Shown: one piece after another, positions 32,368 through 40,400 of the stretch
Numbering within the stretch: position 1 is the first letter of the stretch
Layout: each line of letters starts with the position of its first letter
IMG/VR virus record: IMGVR_UViG_3300026488_000015
Span: 1-64,000 of that record
Length of the DNA: 64,000 nucleotides
DNA from: a virus
Strand: one strand, 5' to 3'
Program-made: the position numbers and the translations under genes
Notes under the pieces: model-generated
What the model was told of the DNA's origin: nothing
Database searches by the model: none
The model's input: only the letters and a program-made list of their open reading frames with translations

Positions 32368-33147
32368 TTAATACGCTATAAAATCTTTTGTCACCTTGTA
32401 CTCAGCATCTATTTGGAAGATACTAGCACCCATTTCCATACAAGCTGTATACCGTTCATTGACTGAATCGTTTGTGTCTTCAGCATTGAGGACAACGAGG
32501 CTATTACCAAAATAGAATGCTTCAGGAATTATTCTGTTATTTCGTTCAAGATGCCTAGTGTGGTAGTAGATTATTTCTTTAAAATTGAAAATATCCAAAT
32601 CTTTATTGAAATCTTTGTACACGACATCATATTTTGCTACTTCTTCTATTGTGCTTTTATCGATAGAACCAATACCAAGAGCTAGATGAGAACAAAAGGT
32701 CTTATCTAGGTGTGGTGTCTTAGGTTTCATAAATTGAAAACCTATTTTAAATCGTTCTTTAATATTAAACTTTTGATAATCGTAAAAACCATATACAGAA
32801 TCTTGCTCTCTAGCATTATGGTCACCATCATTAGAATACAGAAAAATTTTATCTATCTTCTGTGTAAAGTTTTGTATTTTATTATAAGTAAAGGTATCGA
32901 GTACTAATGCCTTTTTTGTTACACTCTTAAGCAAATCGATAGGCTTTATCTTTACTACATTATCAAGATTTATTATATCATACTTTTCCTTAATAATACC
33001 TTTAATGACATCTATATCACCATCAAAAATGACGCATAACTGTACATCTTCGTACTTGGAAATATATAAGAAATGTTCTATACAGTAAAATAATATACCA
33101 GTCATAATGAGGTTTGGGTTTACATAGATTATAATTTTTGAATTCAT
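32368..33147 (-). CDS. Putative glycosyltransferase, paralogue of next gene, 259 aa
   Basis: It shares with the upstream gene (33149-33868) the block LVLDTFTYNKIQ, IFLYSNDGDHN, YGFYDYQKFNIKERFKIGF and NNRIIPEAFYFGNSLVV. The last block resembles the end of GT-B glycosyltransferases. The start MNSKIIIYVNPNLIMTGILF is a beta strand followed by a helix, as in such enzymes. Function is inferred from context and fold pattern only. Confidence 0.55.
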   Translation of the reverse strand: MNSKIIIYVNPNLIMTGILFYCIEHFLYISKYEDVQLCVIFDGDIDVIKGIIKEKYDIINLDNVVKIKPIDLLKSVTKKALVLDTFTYNKIQNFTQKIDKIFLYSNDGDHNAREQDSVYGFYDYQKFNIKERFKIGFQFMKPKTPHLDKTFCSHLALGIGSIDKSTIEEVAKYDVVYKDFNKDLDIFNFKEIIYYHTRHLERNNRIIPEAFYFGNSLVVLNAEDTNDSVNERYTACMEMGASIFQIDAEYKVTKDFIAY

Positions 33148-33148
33148 A

Positions 33149-33868
33149 CTAATCCTTAAGGAAATCTTGTATCATTGAATCGCTAGCATCTAAGATGAAT
33201 TCTTCTATCGGGGATTGTAACCTATCTTGAATGCTATCATCAAAATCTAGTTTATTGTCTATTATTAGTTCTTTGTTGAAATATCTTGCTTCAATAACAA
33301 ATCTATTATTAGTATCAAAACCATTATGTACATACTTCCAAGTTTTGTATTCCATCAAATTCATAAAGGTATTAGGTTTTTTTGCGTCCTCTCCATTTAT
33401 TTTATGCATATCTAAAGATGAACGAAAAACCTCATATTTTTCTTCATATTTCTTATGGTATTTTAGCCCTAATTTTAGTCGCTCTCTTCTGTTGAATTTT
33501 TGATAATTATAATACCCGTAAGTGTTTGTAGATACCTCATTATTACCGTTTTCAGAATACAAGAAAATACTATATCTGATTAATGGTTTACATTTAATAT
33601 AGGTATTGGTATCTAATATCAAAACTTTGTCGTTTATTATTTTAAGTAGGTTTGTGTAATTTGAAAATATTATGAATTCGTTTAGTTTTTTATCGTAGTT
33701 ATACTTGGCACTAAACACTTCCATAATTTTACTGAAAGTGGCTTCATCAGTTCTCAATATAAGTTGAGTAGGTTCTATCTCGTTAAGAACCAAAAAGTAC
33801 TCCATAGCATAGAAAAGTGTACCGTTAATGATTTTTTTAGGCATTACATAATATAGTACACTTTTCAC
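33149..33868 (-). CDS. Putative glycosyltransferase, 239 aa, GTG start
   Basis: A paralogue of the downstream 259-residue protein: LILDTNTYIKC, IFLYSENGNNE, YGYYNYQKFNRRERLKLGLK and NNRFVIEARYFNKELII are in the same order. The start is a GTG (33866-33868) after AAGAG; the next in-frame ATG would remove the first strand. Both genes probably arose by duplication. It is likely a cytoplasmic glycosyltransferase of an unnamed phage family. Confidence 0.55.
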   Translation of the reverse strand: MKSVLYYVMPKKIINGTLFYAMEYFLVLNEIEPTQLILRTDEATFSKIMEVFSAKYNYDKKLNEFIIFSNYTNLLKIINDKVLILDTNTYIKCKPLIRYSIFLYSENGNNEVSTNTYGYYNYQKFNRRERLKLGLKYHKKYEEKYEVFRSSLDMHKINGEDAKKPNTFMNLMEYKTWKYVHNGFDTNNRFVIEARYFNKELIIDNKLDFDDSIQDRLQSPIEEFILDASDSMIQDFLKD

Positions 33869-33876
33869 AAAAACTC

Positions 33877-34485
33877 TTATCTATTCATTTTATCGTAAGC
33901 AATATAAAAATCACCGAGAATTTTATCAACCTCTTCTGTATCTTTTGCATTAATGATTTTCTTCACAAAATCAGCACACATATTCCCAAAGTCAATAGAT
34001 GTAGTTACTTTATCTAAGAGTATTAAGTAGCTTTCTAGTTTTTCTATGATTGCTTCATCATCTTTTTCAATAATTTCAATATATTTTTCTTCACGATTAC
34101 TATTAGTGATTACAAACCCTTCGGCAGTAAGTTCATTGTTTAAAACAGTAAAAGAAACAATATCTAAAGATGTCATATTTGCCATATTATATGACATCTT
34201 CTTATTTACTCTCATCATATTAATTTTCTTATATACTTCAAATTCATCTACTGCTTCATCAGAAATATTAATATCCCCTGGAAGTGCTTCATCAGTTATC
34301 ATTTCTTTATTAATAGTGATGGTCTTCCCTTCTGAAAGACCATCACTAATCAACTGATAACTATTATAAGAAAGCTTAATAACTTTATCCTCTCTATTTG
34401 CTAAACCGTCAAACGAACTTTTAGTAGTACCAGTCACTAAATAATGAGTACCTCTATCTTCTACTATTGCTAATTCAAATATCAT
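33877..34485 (-). CDS. Hypothetical protein downstream of the Cys-rich gene, 202 aa
   Basis: A beta-rich N-terminal part (MIFELAIVEDRGTHYLVTGT) is followed by a helical C-terminal part rich in Glu, Asp, Lys and Ile. It has a strong AAAGGAG site and comes directly after the Cys-rich protein gene, so it may be a partner, chaperone or co-substrate of it. No family is recognised. Confidence 0.7.
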   Translation of the reverse strand: MIFELAIVEDRGTHYLVTGTTKSSFDGLANREDKVIKLSYNSYQLISDGLSEGKTITINKEMITDEALPGDINISDEAVDEFEVYKKINMMRVNKKMSYNMANMTSLDIVSFTVLNNELTAEGFVITNSNREEKYIEIIEKDDEAIIEKLESYLILLDKVTTSIDFGNMCADFVKKIINAKDTEEVDKILGDFYIAYDKMNR

Positions 34486-34509
34486 TTTAAATCTCCTTTA
34501 ATTTTATTT

Positions 34510-35010
34510 TTATGCATAGTTACAACCACAATTACCGTGACAAGTACACACGCTGTGGCCGCCGCAGTCACTATTACATATACAATCAGTTCTAAGCGAA
34601 TTGTATAATGCTAACATATCTGATGCTAATTTACTTGCATAAACAATGCTACCAGCAGAGACGGCACCAGTCGAACCGTGCCCTGTGCCGTTTAAATCAA
34701 CAATCAATTTATTAAAATCGTTTGCATAAACAGTATCACCTACAGCGATTCCCGCTGTAGCAGTTGTACTAAAATTATAGTTACCATTCTGATTCCATCT
34801 AGCAATTTCATTAATTGTGTTTGCTCTTAATAATTCTAAATCTGATGCGTTAATTATATTCCCAGCAGTTGCATTTGATAATGCAACTACTCTATTAGAA
34901 GCACAAGATGCTCTATTATACGAGCAACTATCAGTAGTACAATTACTAGTACAATGCGAAGGAGTACACCACCCCGTAGATGTTGCCGCCGTCCCTGAAC
35001 CTACTGCCAT
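34510..35010 (-). CDS. Cys-rich protein, candidate substrate of the radical SAM enzymes, 166 aa
   Basis: The N-terminal 36 residues carry five cysteines at spacings C-x4-C-x3-C-x4-C-x6-C (C15, C20, C24, C29, C36) among Ser and Thr. The last 25 residues carry seven (TDCICNSDCGGHSVCTCHGN, then CGC). The middle holds three units of the type GxxIxAxxLxxL (GNIINASDLELL, GDTVYANDFNKL, GSIVYASKLASD), a pattern I associate with phage virion proteins. The ribosome binding site TAGGAGGA is the best in the island. It directly follows a SPASM radical SAM gene. I infer a modified virion or secreted peptide; a metal-binding protein is the main alternative. Confidence 0.8.
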   Translation of the reverse strand: MAVGSGTAATSTGWCTPSHCTSNCTTDSCSYNRASCASNRVVALSNATAGNIINASDLELLRANTINEIARWNQNGNYNFSTTATAGIAVGDTVYANDFNKLIVDLNGTGHGSTGAVSAGSIVYASKLASDMLALYNSLRTDCICNSDCGGHSVCTCHGNCGCNYA

Positions 35011-35011
35011 A

Positions 35012-36130
35012 TTATTTTCCTCCTAAAAGTTGCGAGAGAGCTCTATCTACTTTTCCAAACGCTTGATAGTAACCACATAAACCGTGAACTTGGTTATCTA
35101 ACCATTTATCTTCGTAAGAATCCTTTTGTGAAGCAGCATAAGATGAAGTAGGACAAACAAAACAAGTAGTTGCTACACAACTTTTGCATTGCTCGTTTGT
35201 CTTAGCTATCATCTTACTAAACTTCTCTCTATCTAACTTATTTATATCACCGTCAAGCGATAAAAGTTTGTGGTTCTCTTTATCATCAAGATATAAAGCA
35301 CCGTGGCACGGGTAGAAATTACCATCTGTGTCAAGTATAGTCATATTCTTACCAGAAGAACAAGTAAATCTAGTATCATCTCCTCTGTACCAACTGAATA
35401 GCATATGACCAAATTCTGAATAAAAGTCTAATTCTAGTGCACTTATTTCTCTAATTGCTTGTTCAAAATAAGGCAAATAAGTATTAGGGTCTTGAAGTTT
35501 TGTATGGTAATCAAGAGTAGGTGAATATCTAACATAGGTCGTTTCGCTATCATATTTTCTTTTTAAATCTCTAAATTCTTTCCATACAGTAACCATATTA
35601 TGCACCTCAGATAAAGGGAGTGTGCTTTTTAGGCTTAATGATTTTAGTCCTGCTTTACTCAACCAATCGAAAGTTTTAAGTACTTTATCGGCTGTTGATT
35701 CGCCTTTATGGTCTATACGGAATTTATCGTTAATTATTCTACCATCATACGATACTTGTACTCGTAGCTTAGAAGCATCAACACTATTAATGAATTTTTC
35801 CATAGTGCTTTGGTTAAAAGCATTAGTATATAAGTGATAATCAATATTATCATAATCGTGGAAATAGTTCATAAGCTCAGTCATAACATAGTTATTAAGA
35901 GTAGGTTCTCCACCCCAAAAATCTACACCAAGAGTATCATATTCTGCTTTAAACCAATCAGACGCTAAGGTTTCTTTAATTTTTTCTATATATTGAGGTA
36001 TATTTTGGTTTACTTGTTTATTATCAACAGCTTTTTCACCTTCAAAACAATATGTACAAGCCATATCGCAAGTCGTTACTGTGGTAATTTCAAAATTGAA
36101 CCCTCCTTTTGTCTGTATTCTATCACTCAT
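35012..36130 (-). CDS. SPASM radical SAM protein (peptide-maturase-like), 372 aa
   Basis: The cluster motif is CDMACTYC (C21, C25, C28) and the SAM motif is FWGGEPTLN. The C-terminal part is a full SPASM-type arrangement: a Cys before SSGKNMTILDTDGNFYPC, then CKSCVATTCFVC and a final HGLCGYY, which would hold two auxiliary clusters. This layout is found in sulfatase maturases and in enzymes that make cross-links in ribosomal peptides. It precedes the Cys-rich protein gene by one base, which makes that protein the obvious candidate substrate. Confidence 0.92.
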   Translation of the reverse strand: MSDRIQTKGGFNFEITTVTTCDMACTYCFEGEKAVDNKQVNQNIPQYIEKIKETLASDWFKAEYDTLGVDFWGGEPTLNNYVMTELMNYFHDYDNIDYHLYTNAFNQSTMEKFINSVDASKLRVQVSYDGRIINDKFRIDHKGESTADKVLKTFDWLSKAGLKSLSLKSTLPLSEVHNMVTVWKEFRDLKRKYDSETTYVRYSPTLDYHTKLQDPNTYLPYFEQAIREISALELDFYSEFGHMLFSWYRGDDTRFTCSSGKNMTILDTDGNFYPCHGALYLDDKENHKLLSLDGDINKLDREKFSKMIAKTNEQCKSCVATTCFVCPTSSYAASQKDSYEDKWLDNQVHGLCGYYQAFGKVDRALSQLLGGK

Positions 36131-36402
36131 TACATTTTCCCTTTCATTGATAGAATATCATCTATTATGGTTTGTAATTCAGCTTCTTCCATTTTATCTG
36201 CTTCAAGTTTTATCTCTTCTAGCATTTTATTACCCATATCCGCCAATATTGCACTCATTTCAGTAGATACTGGTAGCAACTCTACTGATGCCTCCATCAG
36301 TTTTGTAGAAGCCGCAAATAGATGAGCGTTTCTATCATTCTTAGATAAGATAATTTTCTCTACTCTATTAGCAGAATTCTCGTTTAGTGTTTTATTAATC
36401 AT
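36130..36402 (-). CDS. Small helical protein between two SPASM genes, 90 aa
   Basis: A mostly helical protein (MINKTLNENSANRVEKIILS, then ELLPVSTEMSAILADMGNKM and an acidic helix). No cysteines or membrane segments. It lies between two SPASM radical SAM genes and overlaps the next by one base. A small helical adapter or leader-binding protein would make sense there, but it does not show the winged-helix pattern of the usual leader-binding (RRE) domain. Function unknown. Confidence 0.7.
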   Translation of the reverse strand: MINKTLNENSANRVEKIILSKNDRNAHLFAASTKLMEASVELLPVSTEMSAILADMGNKMLEEIKLEADKMEEAELQTIIDDILSMKGKM

Positions 36403-36411
36403 TATGTTCCT

Positions 36412-37368
36412 TTAAACCCAGCTAACTAAATCAGCAATGAGGTCTTTATTTAATTTATTTATATTGCCTACAAGTATACCGTAGATAAACACATACATTT
36501 CGCATAGATATTCTATCGGTTTTTGGTTTTCTAGCTGTTGTATCAGACAACCTTTCTCGCAATATTGGTTTACGCTACAACTCTTACAGAAATCTTGTAT
36601 TGTTTCTGAATTTACTTGCGAATTAAAAATATCTTCTTTATCAAAATATCTGTAACAACTAAAAAATTTATTATCGTGAAATGCTAGAACAGTATCCCCA
36701 GCACCACAATCTTTTGGTGAGTATCCTTTTTTATGGTATCTAAGTATATGAGTTAAAAAATGAATGAAAAATGCTGGTATAGTATTTGTTGATGTAGCAT
36801 AATCCATTAATCCAGAAATATCTTCTTTGGCTTGCTCTATATTATCTTTATGCCATATACCGATATCCCTGACAATAGTAATCCCAGGATTAACTCCAAA
36901 CATATTGTACAATAATTTATGATTATCTTTCAACCCAAACATTGTACCATTCCACATAGCGTGTATTTTCAAATCATCGATAGTTCTAATAAGCTCTATT
37001 AAAGCCGGATGGAAGTCTTTTCCTCGCTCTGATTGCCAAATACCATCGTGAGATACAGAAACAGTCACTTTATTGTCGTTGAATATTTTGATTATGCCCG
37101 GTGCTAGTAGCAACCCATTAGTCATAATATTAGTTTTGAACCCATTACTATTACTGTACTCTATGAATTGTATGACTAAAGGCATTTGCATTAAAGGTTC
37201 TCCGCCCATAATATCAAAAATGTAATTTTCGTTTTCCTCGTATATATCTTCAAATTCTTTCTTAAATGTATCGAATGATATTTTTTCCGTTGATTTTTTG
37301 TCTATTATATAACAGTAAGAGCAGTCTAAATTGCACCCTTCTGATAATATCAGCGATATATGCTTCAT
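36412..37368 (-). CDS. SPASM radical SAM protein, 318 aa
   Basis: The cluster motif is CNLDCSYC (C12, C16, C19) and the SAM motif is IMGGEPLMQ. The C-terminal part has a Cys before GAGDTVLAFHDNKFFSC, then CKSCSVNQYCEKGC and CEMY, the SPASM pattern seen in peptide-modifying enzymes. It is the first gene of the island, behind the promoter at 37428, so it and the next SPASM gene are made before the other seven. Confidence 0.92.
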   Translation of the reverse strand: MKHISLILSEGCNLDCSYCYIIDKKSTEKISFDTFKKEFEDIYEENENYIFDIMGGEPLMQMPLVIQFIEYSNSNGFKTNIMTNGLLLAPGIIKIFNDNKVTVSVSHDGIWQSERGKDFHPALIELIRTIDDLKIHAMWNGTMFGLKDNHKLLYNMFGVNPGITIVRDIGIWHKDNIEQAKEDISGLMDYATSTNTIPAFFIHFLTHILRYHKKGYSPKDCGAGDTVLAFHDNKFFSCYRYFDKEDIFNSQVNSETIQDFCKSCSVNQYCEKGCLIQQLENQKPIEYLCEMYVFIYGILVGNINKLNKDLIADLVSWV

Positions 37369-37427
37369 AAAATTCCTTTCCTCTTCATCAGAGCCGTTGA
37401 GTGGTTTATCTATCCTTTATTTACAGT

Positions 37428-37449
37428 ATTATAACATAAGAGCACTTAA
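37428..37449 (-). promoter_or_regulatory. Early/middle-type promoter of the radical SAM island
   Basis: TGTTATAAT with TTAAG 11 nt upstream on the minus strand. It is the only clear promoter I see upstream of the island, which then runs to about 20548 with gaps of at most a few dozen bases. The island is thus on the early/middle class, not the late class. Confidence 0.75.
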
Positions 37450-37464
37450 AATACTCTTAAATTT

Positions 37465-40400
37465 CTAAACTTTTACTGTTACTGTTCCATCGATTGAATC
37501 TTCTAAACAAATTCCGATTAATCTTTTTGATTCGTTGAAGTCGTAATCATCAACACCATAACCTTTACCATCTTTTCCAGCTAGCAAATATTGACCTTTC
37601 TTGGCTTCTGTTACAAAACAAGGAATCTTTCCTTTAAGTGCTATTGCTAAGTAAAGTTCATTTTCTGCTATCTCATCAGTATTATTCATTAGTAACGCAG
37701 GGTCAGTAGAAACAACTCCTGCTAGTTTCATACCTTCTTCGTACATAGTGATTTCATTATCCCCGCCGATACCCATTACAGTACCTGGAACCTGAACTTC
37801 ATCACTAAAGTAGTTTTCTGCTACATCGGCATATCTAGCAGATGTAGCAGTTAAGTAAGCTTTACCGTTTGAACCGTTTAAGAATATTCTTGCATCACCA
37901 TCAGAAGCAACATACATACCCCAACCCGCACCAGTTTGAGAACCGATGAACGAAGCAGATGCATCAGTAAAACCTATACCGTACATATTACCTAATGATG
38001 CATCTGAAGGGTTATAACTAGAACCGATAGTATAAATTGGGTTAGATTTAAGACTATTACCACCAACATTATTATAAGAACCTTCTAAGTGACCAGTGTG
38101 GTGATTATGTCTAGCATAAGTAACAGCTTTTACTCTATTTGAGAATGTAGCATACTCATCAACTTGTAAAGTACCTTCGATTTTGGTATTTTTACCATTG
38201 TCGCTTAATGTTACAACACCTCTAATTCTTGTAGTATCAGTCGTAGCGTTACCAAGAGTTGTATTACCTGAAACAGAAAGATTCGATTGTACATATAATG
38301 AACCACTATTAAGTGACATTCTAGTTATATCTGCTGAACTACCTGATTTAGTTACCCAAGCAAAGTTTTCGTTCCCGTTATCTCCAGTTCTAAATTCTAG
38401 TCTATTATTCGATGCAGAATCAGTAGTCGTAATGAACTTGATACTAGCTGTATCAGTTACAGAACTCCAATAAATACCTTCACCTGATGAGTTGAATTGG
38501 ACTGTACCTTCTACTGTTACACCAGAACTATTAGTAGCTAGTTTTTCTACGCCATTATTGTATAAATGAACACCAGCATTTTGGTCACACCAAATAGCGT
38601 TTTCTGAAGAACTATTTCTAAGTATTAAATCTCCACCAGTACTTTGGATATATAAGTTACCAGTACCTTGTTCTTCAATATAAGAGTGGCTACCTGAGTG
38701 GTAAATATCTAAATCAGAACTGTTACCTAAGTATAAGTGCTTATTATCATCGAATCTCATATCAGCTTGTACAGTTGTAGTGGCTTTAATTGTTAAAGCA
38801 TCACCCGTTGAGTCACCTAGTGTAGTATCGTTATATACTAATAAAGAAGTTAAATTAATATGATTCATTCTTGAAGTACCAGCAAAGTTACCGTAGTAAC
38901 CCGTAATATCTGAATCATAATAAATTGGTGCATAAACTGAAGTACCAACATATAATTTCTTAGCTATAGCAACACCACCTCTGAATCTTGCTCCTGCAAC
39001 AGTAGTACTACTTGCATCTAAAATACTTAAAAAGTCTGTATTATTATTTGTGTAAAATATTCTCATTGCTTCATAAGCAGGTATTCCAGTCGTTGTACTA
39101 AGTGAACCCATACCGATGTGACCGTAACCATCGCCAGTATAAGTCATACTTATAGAAGCACCAGCACTTTCACCTAATGTGATACCTGCTGATTGCTCGA
39201 TTGTACCTTCACTTGAAGAATCTAATGTAATCCAAGGTCTATTTTTTGTAATATTAATATCACCTTTAGTATCAAGTGCACCATCTCCATATACTCTGAA
39301 TCTAGTATTAGCTGATGTAGTTAGAGAAGCTGATGTATTAGCTCTTAAATCCATAAGAACATCTGAACCAGATACCCCCTTACCTTCTCCATCCATTTCT
39401 AGTACGATTCCGTAAGAATCGCTAACATCTACTTTATGTGAGATATAAAGTGAAGGACTTGCAGATGCACTAACATCGCTAATTGTCATTTTACCATTAA
39501 CAGTAGCACCAGTACTAGTAGTTTCAAATCTTTGAGAACCGTTGTAGTATAAATGAACACCTTCGTTTTGGTCACACCAGATTGCATTCTCTGTCGTTGA
39601 TGTTCTAAGATATAAATCACCTGAAGTACTTCTAATGTACATACTTCCAGTACCTTGGTCTTCAATGAAAGAATTTGAACCATCGTGGTAGATGTCTAAA
39701 TCTTTACCTGAACCGAAGTATAAGTGGTCGTTATCAGTAAATCTCATATCAGCTGTAACAGTTGTAGTAGCATTAATCGTTAATGTATCACTTGTACTAT
39801 TTCCAAGAATATTATTACCATTAAATGTTCCATTACCCGTTACTGTAAGATTACTACCAAATGATACTGATTGAGCAACATCTAATGAACCATTAATAAC
39901 AGTAGCTCTACCAGTGTCACTTAAAGTAACAGTACCTCTGATTCTTGTAATGTCTGCTGAACTATCACCTAGTGTAGTTGTTCCTAGAACATATAAAGAA
40001 CTTTTTAACTTAGTTGCTTCATCTACATCTAATGTACCTTCAACTCTCGTTAATTTACCATTATCAGATAATGTAACAGTACCTCTAATTCTTGTAGTAT
40101 CAGTCACAGCATTACCAAGAGTCGTGTTACCTAGAACATATAGTGTGTTGTTGAGCGTTGTCGCGCCTGTCACTGCTAGAGTACTTAAAAGTCTTGTCGC
40201 GCCCGTTACATCTAATGTCTTAGCGAAATCTACATCACCACCAACATTTAGTCTTCTAGCGATTCCTACTCCACCCTTAATAGCTAATGAACCACTATTA
40301 TAATTTGAACTATCCAAAGTACTTCTGAATTCTAAAGTTCCTTCAGTTGAACCATCTTGGACATCGATATAGCTAGTATTATTACCATCGATACCTTGTT

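Noticed and set aside
20548-37368. Idea that the island makes a DNA base hypermodification
   Set aside because: No thymidylate-synthase-like, base-kinase or deazaguanine-synthesis gene is visible here. The SPASM enzymes and the Cys-rich protein point to protein or peptide modification, but glycosylated DNA is not fully excluded.
39914-40303. Long plus-strand frame opposite the large fibre gene
   Set aside because: It lies entirely opposite a well-supported fibre gene with repeats. Its low-complexity Val/Leu/Ser composition is the mirror of those repeats, and it has no ribosome binding site.
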